From assembly GCF_019317285.1 (NCBI RefSeq), contig NZ_CP079218.1, positions 4,898,001 through 4,962,000 on the forward strand: a stretch of DNA of 64,000 nucleotides. The letters are read 5' to 3'. How positions within the stretch are numbered: position 1 is the stretch's first letter; each line of letters starts with the position of its first letter. The notes under the pieces were generated by a model. The model was not told where the DNA came from and did no database searches. It saw only the letters and a program-made list of their open reading frames with translations. Position numbers and translations under genes: made by a program. The stretch is from Pedobacter sp. D749 (GTDB lineage Bacteria; Bacteroidota; Bacteroidia; Sphingobacteriales; Sphingobacteriaceae). Shown here piece after piece: positions 1 to 8,726 of this stretch.

Positions 1-756
1 CTCCAAACTTTCTTTGCTGCCCAGAGCAAGATAACCCAATTTTTCTATACTACCATCAAATAGGTTAAATACTTTATGTTGCAATTCTTTATCGAAATAA
101 ATTAAAACGTTTCTACATAAAATTAACTGAAACTCATTAAAAGAATGATCAGAAGCCAGGTTATGGGTAGAAAAGATCATCTTCCGATTTAAACTTTCAT
201 CAAATTTAGCCAAAGAGTAGTTCGCGGTATAATAAGTAGAAAAATCTTTTAAGCCTCCTGATTGCAAATAGTTTTCGGAATACTGCTTTAAATATGTTAA
301 TGGAAACATGCCTTTTTTTGCTTTTTCTAAAACCGATGGATTAATATCAGTAGCATAAATAAGTGATTTATGAAGCAAATTAAGTTCTTTTAAAACAATG
401 GCAAGCGAATAAGCTTCTTCTCCGGTAGAGCAGCCAGCCACCCAAATCCGGATAAAAGGATAGGTGCCGAGTACCGGAAGTACATCATTCCGTAAAGACT
501 TATAAAAGGAAGGATCGCGGAACATTTCGGTAACATTAACCGTAATTTCCTCTAAAAAACGCTTGAAGTATTGCTTATCTGTTTTAACCGTATAACGAAA
601 TTCGGCGAAACTCACAAAATTATCCATTCCATAAAGGCGTATAATCCTTCTTTTTATCGATGCATGGGAGTATTCCAGAAAATCATAACCGTGATTTTCT
701 AAAACATCATTCAATAGGATTTCTACCTGCTCATTATCTATCGCGTCACTGATCAC
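1..756 (-). CDS. CheR-type protein-glutamate O-methyltransferase, 3' end cut by window
   Basis: Open frame running off the left edge of the window; 252 codons are visible from a GTG start four bases after the stop of the receiver gene upstream. The product would transfer a methyl group from S-adenosylmethionine to glutamates of a receptor or sensor. CheR hallmarks seen: the TEMFRD motif near residue 76, the SAM-binding loop AGCSTGEEAYS near 107-117, the acidic ATDINP strand end near 135-140, and LCRNVLIYF near 213-221. No receptor or CheA gene is visible, so the substrate is probably a sensor kinase of this block and not a flagellar chemoreceptor. That is inference. The GTG start is chosen because no ATG precedes the conserved helices. 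Confidence 0.85.
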   Translation of the reverse strand, partial: MISDAIDNEQVEILLNDVLENHGYDFLEYSHASIKRRIIRLYGMDNFVSFAEFRYTVKTDKQYFKRFLEEITVNVTEMFRDPSFYKSLRNDVLPVLGTYPFIRIWVAGCSTGEEAYSLAIVLKELNLLHKSLIYATDINPSVLEKAKKGMFPLTYLKQYSENYLQSGGLKDFSTYYTANYSLAKFDESLNRKMIFSTHNLASDHSFNEFQLILCRNVLIYFDKELQHKVFNLFDGSIEKLGYLALGSKESLE

Positions 757-759
757 CGG

Positions 760-1131
760 CTATTTAGTAAAATTTTCTATTTGCATTAGTAACTCGTCAA
801 CATTTATTGGTTTTGAAACATAGCCCGAAGCACCTGCGTTTAAGCAACGCTCCTTATCGCCTACCATGGCCTGGGCGGTTACGGCTAAGACAGGGATATT
901 CTGCATTTTAGCCGATTTCTTCATTACAGCAATAGCCTGATAACCATCCATATCCGGCATCATCATATCCATTAAAACAATTGAAACATTATCATGCTTT
1001 TCTAAAATGGAAAAGCCATCTTTGGCACTTATAGCAGATAAACAATCAAAACCTTTGGCCTTTAAAACAGCTTTTAAAGCAAAAATGTTTCGGTTATCAT
1101 CATCAATTATGAGAATTAATTTTTGAGGCAT
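760..1131 (-). CDS. Single-domain response regulator (CheY-like receiver)
   Basis: A stand-alone receiver domain of 123 residues with no output domain. The acidic pocket is IDDD (10-12), the phospho-acceptor is Asp55 in VLMDMMMPDMDGY, and a conserved threonine (AVTA) and lysine (SKP) follow. A longer frame begins at 1251, but the receiver fold begins at MPQKL, so the ATG at 1131 is chosen; it lies 14 bases after the stop of the hybrid kinase upstream. It closely resembles the third receiver of that kinase (both have DDDxRNIF and MDMMMPxxDGY), which suggests duplication. It likely acts as a phosphate shuttle or sink for the kinase, in one operon with the CheR-like gene. Confidence 0.9.
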   Translation of the reverse strand: MPQKLILIIDDDNRNIFALKAVLKAKGFDCLSAISAKDGFSILEKHDNVSIVLMDMMMPDMDGYQAIAVMKKSAKMQNIPVLAVTAQAMVGDKERCLNAGASGYVSKPINVDELLMQIENFTK

Positions 1132-1145
1132 AAAAATAAAATGGG

Positions 1146-4100
1146 TTATGATGTATGATGATTTTCGTATAACCAAACTCTTAATAACGAGATCAGCTGA
1201 TCCATATCTACTGGTTTGCTGATGTAATCGGATGCACCTGCAGCAATACATTTTTCACGATCACCCATCATCGCTTTTGCGGTAACAGCTAAAATTGGCA
1301 GGTTGCGGTATTTGATATCCTGTCTGATGGCTGTTGTAGTTTCATAGCCATCTAGTTCCGGCATCATCATATCCATTAAAACAACATCAATTTCGGGATT
1401 TTCATTTAATAGTTTCAGGGCTTCCTTACCATCTATGGCGGCCACTACTTTCATCTGGTGCTGCTCTAACATTTTGGTTAAGGAGAAGATATTGCGCACA
1501 TCATCATCCGCTACCAGAACCGTTTTTCCAACCAATACATCCTGTAGTTCGGAAAACTTTTTAGGTGTTTTGTTTTTCTCCTTGCTTTTTTCTTCTACCA
1601 GGTGCAGGAACAGGCCTGCTTCATCCAGAATACGTTGATAAGAATGTGCCGTTTTTACCACAATCGAATCAGCATATTGTTTAATCCGGTTTTCTTCTCC
1701 TTTTGAAAGGTTTTTGCCAGTAAAAATAATGATTGGTAAGTTCTCTAAACCAGGTGTTTTCTTAACTACGTCAAGTGTTTCGTAAGCATGCTTATCCGGA
1801 ATGCCCATATCTAAAATCACACAGTTAACCTCTGGCTTATGCAAGGCAGAAACACCTTCGTTTACCTGGTTGACAATTTCCGTCTGGATATTAAAATTGC
1901 TTAGAAAATAACTTAACGCCTTGGCATGCTGTTCATTTTCTTCTACAATAAGTACTTTTTTCGGATGACGGCTTAAGGCATGCTCCAATTTTGAGAATAT
2001 CTCTTGCATGTGCTCAAAGGCAAAAGGTTTATTAATAAAATCTACCGCGCCTTTTAACAAGCTTTCTTTCTTAACCTGCAAAGAAGACATAATGTGTACC
2101 GGAATTGGGCGTGTTGAAGGATCCGATTTTAGCTCTTCCATTACCTGCCAGCCATCTTTAACAGGGAGTTGGATATCCAGTAAAATAGCAAGCGGCTTAA
2201 AAGTCTTCGCCATTTCAATCCCTACATCACCGCGAACAGCAACCAAACCTTTATAGTTTCTTTTGCGTGTAAAATCTAGAAGTGTCTTAGCAAAAGGCGT
2301 ATCGTCTTCAACAATAAGAATTACCTTATCGTCAGGTTGAATGTTATCGCGATCGTCCTCAATTTCTTGCGGAATATTGTTAACCGTTAAATGGCTAACT
2401 TTTTTTACCGGAGCCTCTAAGGCCATTACCGGTTTATCTTCTTGGGGTACTACACCTTCAAAACCTTTATTTTTATCAATGGGTAGGGTAAGTGTAAAAA
2501 TACTTCCTTTCCCCTCCGCGCTTTTTAAATCAATATATCCGCCTAACAGTTTAGCCAGCTCTCTGCTAATGGAAAGCCCCAGACCTGTGCCACCAAACTT
2601 GCGGCGCGTAGAGCCGTCGGCCTGTTGAAAGGCTTCGAATACCATGCCTTGCTTTTCGGGCGCAATACCTACACCTGTATCGGTAACTTTAAATACCAGC
2701 GCACCTAATTTTTCATTTGTATTGATATTCAGGGTTACCGTACCTACTGTAGTAAATTTAATGGCATTTGAGAGCAAGTTTTTAATAATCTGCTCCAGGC
2801 GCATTTTATCAGTATGAAAAAACTCAGGAACTTCTGCCGATTTTTCGATCACAAAGTTCAGGTTCTTATCTTTAGCTAAAGGGTTAAATAGCGAACGCAT
2901 GCCGGAAATGATTTCGTCAACCTGAATATTTGTCCGGTCGAGTTCCATTTTACCTGCCTCAATTTTAGAAAGATCCAGAATTTCGTCTATTAAACTTAAA
3001 AGGCCCTGACCTGAGCTTTGAATAACTTCTGCGTATTCCTGATGCTCAGGATCCATAGCCTCATTTTCGGCCATTAATCTTGATAATAACAAGATTGAGT
3101 TGAGTGGTGTTCTTAACTCGTGCGACATATTGGCCAAAAACTCTGATTTGTACCTTGTACTCAACTCCAGTGCTTCTGCCTTTTGTTGAATTTCTATATT
3201 GCGCTCTTCTATCAGTTCGTTCTTTTCTTCCAGTAAGCTGCTTCTTTCTTCCAGCTCCTGGTTACTTTGCAACAGTTCTTCTTGCTGTACACGTAATTCT
3301 TCTTCACTGGCCTGAAGTTTCTGTGCCTGTGCTTCGAGTTCTGCATTTAAACCTTCCAGCTCATTATGCTGAACCTGCAGTTCTTCTGATTGCGCCTGTG
3401 TTTCTTCCAACAATTGCTGCAGCTTTAGCCTGTTCTGTGCGCCTAACAATGCGGTACCCACATCAGATAAAACCAGGTTTAAAAAGTGCAATTGCAGATC
3501 GCTGTATTTACCAATTGTACCTAATTCTAAACCACCTATTGAAATTTCATTTCTAATAATTGGGAGCACAATTACCTGTGCTGGTTTAATATTTCCAGTG
3601 GCATGCGTAATGGTTAAATCGTTCTGCGGAACATCGTCCAACAATATTGGCTTACCTGATTTAACCGCCTGGCCAATTAAGCCCTGGCCAAGTTCTAAAC
3701 TTTGGGTTAGATTTTGTTTCTTTAAAGCATATTGCCCCTTTAAATGCAGGTATCCATCATCTTTAAATAAATAAATGGCCCCTACCTGGCTTTTGGTATA
3801 ATTAGCCAAAAATTCGATAATATCTTCTGCCAGATGAAAAACGTCTTTTTCGCCAACCATTTTCACGTTTAGGTTAGCAACGCCTGTTTGCAGCCATTCA
3901 TTCTCTTCTAAAGTATCGAAAGATTTTTTCAATGAATATGACATGGTATTCAGCGACTCAGAAAGTTCGCCAATATCATCCTGGGTTTGGCTATCGAGTT
4001 TTACACCATAATTACCATTAGAAATTTGATAGGCAATTTCCTTAATGGCAGCAATACGTTTCTCCATCTCGTATTTTTTATCTTCAATTTCCTGCTGAAG

Positions 4101-4730
4101 TTTAACACGTTCATCAAAATCAATTGATACTCTCCGATAAAAAAACAAGGTGATAAGAATAGCAAGGAGCGCTGCAATTAAAATCAGAATCGGGGTATAA
4201 GAGGTAAGTTTATTTAATTCGTTGGTTCTTTCTTCCAGAAGCCTTTTCTCTTCAGTTACTATTTTACTTACAACAGCCCTGGCCTCATCCATATAAACCT
4301 TGCCCTGAAATAAAACAGTCGGATCAATAGCACCGCCCAAAGTTTTAATCTCTATGGTGGATTTAATGATATCCAATCTTTTAAAAAGAATATTTTTAAG
4401 TGTTGCTATATTTTTTTGCTGAATGCTATTATCTTTTGTATCAAGTTCAACTTTCTTTAGTATCAAAGCAGCCGAATCGCTGGCACCATAATACGGGGTT
4501 AAAAATGTTTTATTCCCGGTTAATAAAAAACCCCGCTGACCTGTCTCGGCATCTTTTAAATAGGATATAATATTCTCAGCATTTAAAATAACCTCGTCGC
4601 TATGTTTAACCAGGTCGGTGCTTTTAATAAGGTTGCCGATACTTACATAAGAGGCCAGCGAACTGATAAATAGAATAATTAGCGATAAGCCAAGGCCTAA
4701 ACGTAAATTACTTTTAAGAGTTGTTTTCAT
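1146..4730 (-). CDS. CHASE3-HAMP-GAF hybrid histidine kinase with three receivers
   Basis: A 1194-residue membrane sensor kinase. Order seen: first membrane segment (about 12-32), a CHASE3-like extracytoplasmic helical domain (about 38-175, with the DAETGQRGFLLTG motif), second membrane segment (about 178-198), HAMP (about 218-272), GAF (about 295-430), a long Glu/Gln-rich coiled coil (about 435-525), HisKA with His537 in MSHELRTPLN, HATPase (N-box NLLSNAIKF near 651; G-boxes DTGVGIA and GGTGLGLS), then receivers with acceptors Asp852, Asp974 and Asp1120. Receiver 2 is the most diverged (DMGIPDKHAYE). This architecture is common in Bacteroidota and other bacteria together with CheR and single receivers. 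The ligand of CHASE3 cannot be told from sequence. Confidence 0.92.
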   Translation of the reverse strand: MKTTLKSNLRLGLGLSLIILFISSLASYVSIGNLIKSTDLVKHSDEVILNAENIISYLKDAETGQRGFLLTGNKTFLTPYYGASDSAALILKKVELDTKDNSIQQKNIATLKNILFKRLDIIKSTIEIKTLGGAIDPTVLFQGKVYMDEARAVVSKIVTEEKRLLEERTNELNKLTSYTPILILIAALLAILITLFFYRRVSIDFDERVKLQQEIEDKKYEMEKRIAAIKEIAYQISNGNYGVKLDSQTQDDIGELSESLNTMSYSLKKSFDTLEENEWLQTGVANLNVKMVGEKDVFHLAEDIIEFLANYTKSQVGAIYLFKDDGYLHLKGQYALKKQNLTQSLELGQGLIGQAVKSGKPILLDDVPQNDLTITHATGNIKPAQVIVLPIIRNEISIGGLELGTIGKYSDLQLHFLNLVLSDVGTALLGAQNRLKLQQLLEETQAQSEELQVQHNELEGLNAELEAQAQKLQASEEELRVQQEELLQSNQELEERSSLLEEKNELIEERNIEIQQKAEALELSTRYKSEFLANMSHELRTPLNSILLLSRLMAENEAMDPEHQEYAEVIQSSGQGLLSLIDEILDLSKIEAGKMELDRTNIQVDEIISGMRSLFNPLAKDKNLNFVIEKSAEVPEFFHTDKMRLEQIIKNLLSNAIKFTTVGTVTLNINTNEKLGALVFKVTDTGVGIAPEKQGMVFEAFQQADGSTRRKFGGTGLGLSISRELAKLLGGYIDLKSAEGKGSIFTLTLPIDKNKGFEGVVPQEDKPVMALEAPVKKVSHLTVNNIPQEIEDDRDNIQPDDKVILIVEDDTPFAKTLLDFTRKRNYKGLVAVRGDVGIEMAKTFKPLAILLDIQLPVKDGWQVMEELKSDPSTRPIPVHIMSSLQVKKESLLKGAVDFINKPFAFEHMQEIFSKLEHALSRHPKKVLIVEENEQHAKALSYFLSNFNIQTEIVNQVNEGVSALHKPEVNCVILDMGIPDKHAYETLDVVKKTPGLENLPIIIFTGKNLSKGEENRIKQYADSIVVKTAHSYQRILDEAGLFLHLVEEKSKEKNKTPKKFSELQDVLVGKTVLVADDDVRNIFSLTKMLEQHQMKVVAAIDGKEALKLLNENPEIDVVLMDMMMPELDGYETTTAIRQDIKYRNLPILAVTAKAMMGDREKCIAAGASDYISKPVDMDQLISLLRVWLYENHHTS

Positions 4731-4748
4731 TATATGGATTAAGGATAA

Positions 4749-5882
4749 TTAAATTTGATTTTTAAGGACTTCTTCTTCTGTAGTAGGGATAATAAAATAA
4801 AATTCAGAACCTTCATCCGGCACACTGTTTACACCGATTGTGCCTCCATGACGGTTAATGATTTCTGAACAGATATACAAACCAATCCCCAGTCCGTTAA
4901 AGCGGTTACTGTTATCTTCTACCCGATAAAATTTATCGAAAATTTTATGCTGCTGTTCTTTTGAAATGCCTATTCCAAAATCTTTTACAGCCACATAAAG
5001 TTTTTCATCTTTAATGTGTGTGATTACATTAACCTGATTGGTACCCGGGGCATATTTAATGGCATTGGTAATAAAATTGATGACCACCTGCTCCAGGCGC
5101 ATTTCATCACCAAATATCATTTCGTCTGTTTTGCCCAGTTTACTGATCTTAAAATCGGGATTAGATTGCTGCAACATTTCTATCGCATTATTTACCATGT
5201 TATCAGCACAAAAGCTTTTCATGTTAAACTTCATTTTTCCACTTTCAATTTTTGAGATATCGAGCAGATCGGCAATTAATTCGTTTAGTTTTTCGAGTTG
5301 GATACTCGCCTTTTCGAGATGATTCTGCGCCATGGTTTTATCATCCCTGTTAATACTACGCTGCAACAACTGGATATAGCCCTTTACACTTGTTAAGGGC
5401 GTTTTAAGTTCATGGCTGGCTATGCTGATAAATTCGTCTTTTTTATGTTCGGCCTGTTTCCTGAATTCAATTTCTTCGAGCAGTTTTTCCTGTACCTCGT
5501 TAAGCTTTCTATTCTGCTCGTAAATGCGATAAAACGTTTTTATTTTAAGGAGCAGCACATTAATATCAACTGGTTTGGTGATGTAATCCAATCCACCGCT
5601 CAGGTATCCTTTTGTAATAAATTTTAACTCTGTATTTACTGCAGAAAGAAATATAATGGCGGTATCTTTTGCCTTGCTAAAACCAGAAATGGCTTCAGCT
5701 ACCTCAAAGCCGTCCATATCTGGCATTTGCACATCAAGAATAATCAGGACGTAATTATTTTTTAATACTTTTTTCAGGGCTTCTTCGCCAGATGATGCGG
5801 TATCAACCTCAAAATTGTGTGCCTGGAGTACTTTCTGTAACGAGATCAGGTTTTCAGGCCTGTCATCAACTATAAGGATCAT
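4749..5882 (-). CDS. Receiver-histidine kinase hybrid, soluble
   Basis: About 377 residues with no membrane segment: an N-terminal receiver (VDD at 5-7, acceptor Asp50 in IILDVQMPDMDGF, Lys in YITKP), a short coiled linker, HisKA (IASHELKTPL) and HATPase (N-box NFITNAIKYA; FGIGI; GLGIGLYI). The frame is open upstream to 5942, but the receiver begins at MILIVDD, so the ATG at 5882 is used. It lies 18 bases upstream of the CHASE3 hybrid kinase and is probably the first gene of the operon. A receiver in front of a kinase core usually lets an upstream phospho-signal gate the kinase. The signal is unknown. Confidence 0.88.
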   Translation of the reverse strand: MILIVDDRPENLISLQKVLQAHNFEVDTASSGEEALKKVLKNNYVLIILDVQMPDMDGFEVAEAISGFSKAKDTAIIFLSAVNTELKFITKGYLSGGLDYITKPVDINVLLLKIKTFYRIYEQNRKLNEVQEKLLEEIEFRKQAEHKKDEFISIASHELKTPLTSVKGYIQLLQRSINRDDKTMAQNHLEKASIQLEKLNELIADLLDISKIESGKMKFNMKSFCADNMVNNAIEMLQQSNPDFKISKLGKTDEMIFGDEMRLEQVVINFITNAIKYAPGTNQVNVITHIKDEKLYVAVKDFGIGISKEQQHKIFDKFYRVEDNSNRFNGLGIGLYICSEIINRHGGTIGVNSVPDEGSEFYFIIPTTEEEVLKNQI

Positions 5883-5986
5883 CTTTATTAAAACAAATAA
5901 GAAGCCGGGATAATTAGTTTGGTTTTGAGATAAAAACCTCATTAACTGTAAACAAACAGTTCGCTTTTAAAAAAGTTTTGATTTTT

Positions 5987-6832
5987 TTATAAATTACTTG
6001 AATTAAAAGTATCTCCCTGTTTAATATCTCCTGTTTCAAAGCCTTTTTTAAACCAATACATCCGCTGCGCAGAGGTACCATGGGTAAAAGAATCGGGTTT
6101 AACTTCGCCTGTTACCTGTTTTTGCAATTTATCATCGCCTATGGCATTGGCAGCCGTTAGCGCTTCTTCTATGTCGCCTTCATCCAATTTAAAATCTTTA
6201 AGGTTCTGGGCATTGTGTGCCCAAAGTCCCGCAAAAAAATCGGCTTGTAGTTCTAATTTTACCGATAAACGATTGTATTCTTTTTCGCTAACCTGGCCAC
6301 GTGCCTGGTCTAACTTTTCCGAAATTCCCAATAAATTTTGAACGTGGTGGCCAACTTCATGTGCAATTACGTAGGCCTGGGCAAAATCTCCGGCAGCACC
6401 GAAACGGTTTTTTAATTCATCATAAAATGATAAATCGATGTATACTTTATGGTCGCCAGGACAATAAAAAGGACCAACCGAAGATTGCGCATAACCACAG
6501 TTGGTTTGTACACCATCTCTAAACAACACTAATTTAGGATTTTCATAAGTTTGATTCATTTTTTGAAATTCCTGCTCCCACACTTCTCTGGTAGATTGCA
6601 GAACGTTGGATACAAAGCGACCTTCAGCATCTTCTGGAACGCCAGTTTTTGCTTCGGTTTGCTGCCCGGTACCTTCCCCAGGCAATTGACCAACTAATCC
6701 TGTCAAATCTTTTCCGAAGATAAGCCCCAATACCACTACAATGATACCGATACCGCCACCCAGGATCGTTTTGCCGCCACCGCCAGACCGCCTGTCTTCT
6801 ACATCTTCACTTCCTTTACCAAACCATTGCAT
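5987..6832 (-). CDS. Neutral zinc metallopeptidase (YpfJ family)
   Basis: 281 residues. One membrane segment near residues 23-41 (glycine-rich lead-in, then IIVVVLGLIFG) anchors a domain facing out of the cytoplasm. The zinc site is HEVGHH at 158-163, with a third ligand likely in the helix LELQADFFAG downstream. Two conserved cysteines (CGYA and YCPGDH) flank a strand before the HExxH. These match the PF04228 neutral zinc metallopeptidase family in length and order. The substrate is unknown. It is transcribed alone, 104 bases from the signalling block, with the gltX terminator region upstream. Confidence 0.88.
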   Translation of the reverse strand: MQWFGKGSEDVEDRRSGGGGKTILGGGIGIIVVVLGLIFGKDLTGLVGQLPGEGTGQQTEAKTGVPEDAEGRFVSNVLQSTREVWEQEFQKMNQTYENPKLVLFRDGVQTNCGYAQSSVGPFYCPGDHKVYIDLSFYDELKNRFGAAGDFAQAYVIAHEVGHHVQNLLGISEKLDQARGQVSEKEYNRLSVKLELQADFFAGLWAHNAQNLKDFKLDEGDIEEALTAANAIGDDKLQKQVTGEVKPDSFTHGTSAQRMYWFKKGFETGDIKQGDTFNSSNL

Positions 6833-6935
6833 AATTTAATTTTTTAATTTAATGATTAACCTTAATTATGGGATAATTGTTATGCTAAAGTATAAATTAT
6901 TTTTATTGATTTTTTCTTTTGCGCTTTGACAAAAA

Positions 6936-6964
6936 AAGAAGCCAAGTTTAAAACCTGACTTCTT
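6936..6964 (-). terminator. Intrinsic terminator of gltX
   Basis: Arms 6936-6949 and 6951-6964 form a stem of about 13 pairs with two G-T wobbles. On the minus strand it is followed by a run of seven T (plus-strand A at 6931-6937). It sits 31 bases downstream of the gltX stop. Confidence 0.8.
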
Positions 6965-6994
6965 GTATAATCTCCTTTATTCCTGAAGGATAAA

Positions 6995-8503
6995 CTAGCT
7001 ATTAAAAACAGCTATTGCTTTTGCTATTCTTGCTTTAGTTTCTTCTGCGCCTAACAATAAGGCTATATCGAATACCCCTGGTCCAAATTTACCACCCACC
7101 AGCATAATGCGGAAAGGCAACATCAATTCGCCCGGTTTAAACCCTTTTTCTTCGGCCAGGGCTTTAAAAGCTGTTTCGGTTGTAGATGCATCAGTTAATG
7201 TTAAGCTATCGGCGAAACTGTTAAAGAAATCAGCTTTGTCGGCTGTCCATTTTGGTTTTACCGAATTCACATCATATTCTGCCGGTGAAGTAAAGAAATA
7301 ACTACTCTGCGCCACAAAATCTGGCAATAAAGTACAGCGGTCTTTAATTAGATCGATAACCGTATTTAGAAAAGTATCATCGTTAACTTCAATACCTGCT
7401 TTTTCGAGCTCAGTTTTAACGCCCGGTGCTAAACGTTCGGCGCGCTCCGCTTTGATCCACTCATGGTTATACCATTTGGCTTTTTCGAAATCGAATTTTG
7501 CGCCTGCTTTACTAATTCTTTCTATCGAGAATTTTTCTTCCAGCTCTTTTAAAGAAAATAGCTCCTGGTCGGTACCATCATTCCAGCCTAAAAGTGCCAG
7601 CATATTAATAAAAGCTTCGGGCATGAAACCCATTTCTTTAAATCCCTTGGTTATATCGCCTGTTTTAGGGTCGGTCCAGTTCATGGCATAAACCGGGAAA
7701 CCTAAACGGTCGCCATCGCGTTTGCTTAATTTTCCATGTCCATCTGGCTTTAAAATTAAAGGCAAGTGTGCCCATGCAGGCATATCCGTTTCCCAGCCTA
7801 AATATTTCCAAAGTAAAATATGCACAGGTGCCGAAGGCAACCATTCTTCTCCTCTAAAAGCATGACTAATTTCCATCGCCTTATCATCAACTACAACAGC
7901 TAAATGGTAGGTTGGCATTCCGTCGGCTTTTAACAATACCTTATCGTCAACTAATGAGGTTTCGAAACTTACGTCACCACGGATTAAATCATTAAAATGT
8001 ACAATTTCATCGGCTGGCACCTTAATACGGATCACGTGTGGTGTTTTGGCCGCTAATAACTCTTCAACCTCATTAATGGTAAGGGTTAAAGAATTGCGCA
8101 TCTGCATACGCGTGGCCTGCCCATATTGGAAATTAGGAATTTCTTTACGTTTGGCATCTAAATCTTCAGGGGTATCGAAAGCATAATAAGCGTAACCATC
8201 GCTAATTAACTGTTCGGCAAATTTGCGGTAGCTGGGTTTGCGTTCGCTTTGACGGTACGGGCCATATGCGCCTGGGCGTGCAGGACTTTCATCTGGCGTA
8301 ATGCCGCACCAATCTAAACAGTTCACAATATATTGTTCTGCGCCTTCTACAAAGCGATTTTGATCGGTATCTTCTACACGAAGTACAAAAGTTCCATTAT
8401 TTTTTTTGGCAAACAAATAATTGAACAATGCAGTGCGCACACCGCCTAAATGCAAACCTCCGGTTGGGCTTGGGGCAAATCTTACTCTAACTTTTTTATC
8501 CAT
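6995..8503 (-). CDS. gltX: Glutamyl-tRNA synthetase
   Basis: 502 residues. Class I aminoacyl-tRNA synthetase that charges tRNA-Glu with glutamate in the cytoplasm. The N-terminus shows RFAPSPTGGLHLGG, the HIGH-type signature in its HLGG form, followed by RVEDTDQNR. The KMSKS-type loop is KLSKRDGD near residue 260. Length and domain order fit the bacterial family, and the ATG immediately before the KKVRVRFAPSPTG strand is the natural start. It is monocistronic: a terminator follows, and a divergent sensor kinase lies on the other side of a 223-base gap. Whether it is discriminating or also charges tRNA-Gln is not visible here. Confidence 0.96.
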   Translation of the reverse strand: MDKKVRVRFAPSPTGGLHLGGVRTALFNYLFAKKNNGTFVLRVEDTDQNRFVEGAEQYIVNCLDWCGITPDESPARPGAYGPYRQSERKPSYRKFAEQLISDGYAYYAFDTPEDLDAKRKEIPNFQYGQATRMQMRNSLTLTINEVEELLAAKTPHVIRIKVPADEIVHFNDLIRGDVSFETSLVDDKVLLKADGMPTYHLAVVVDDKAMEISHAFRGEEWLPSAPVHILLWKYLGWETDMPAWAHLPLILKPDGHGKLSKRDGDRLGFPVYAMNWTDPKTGDITKGFKEMGFMPEAFINMLALLGWNDGTDQELFSLKELEEKFSIERISKAGAKFDFEKAKWYNHEWIKAERAERLAPGVKTELEKAGIEVNDDTFLNTVIDLIKDRCTLLPDFVAQSSYFFTSPAEYDVNSVKPKWTADKADFFNSFADSLTLTDASTTETAFKALAEEKGFKPGELMLPFRIMLVGGKFGPGVFDIALLLGAEETKARIAKAIAVFNS

Positions 8504-8726
8504 GGTTGAATTGTTGAGCGGTTGGCGTGAGGCGTAAAGCGCATAAAACGCCTATCCCCATACGCAAAGCGCAAGACGCTACAAAGATATATTTTTCATC
8601 CATTTTATAGCGTTTTCATCTGTGATGAAGCTACCATGCATTCAAAATGATTGTTACACGGTTGTGAAAAAGCATAATGGTTTTATGATTTTTCCGTTTT
8701 GTTATTGTAATTTGGCTAGCTAAAGC
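8504..8726. promoter_or_regulatory. Divergent intergenic region, gltX / sensor kinase
   Basis: 223 bases containing the promoters of both divergent genes. It includes a GC-richer segment with repeated GCGTAAAGCGC-like and GCAAAGCGC words (8527-8580) and a small inverted repeat TTCATC-TGT-GATGAA (8615-8629). No ORF or clear -7 box could be assigned with confidence. Confidence 0.4.

Noticed and set aside
3104..3556. 150-codon plus-strand frame inside the hybrid kinase
   Set aside because: It lies opposite the GAF, coiled-coil and start of the HisKA coding region, with no domain character of its own.
1..5882. The CheR block as a chemotaxis operon
   Set aside because: No CheA, CheW, chemoreceptor or flagellar gene is visible. 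The kinase is a membrane hybrid with CHASE3.
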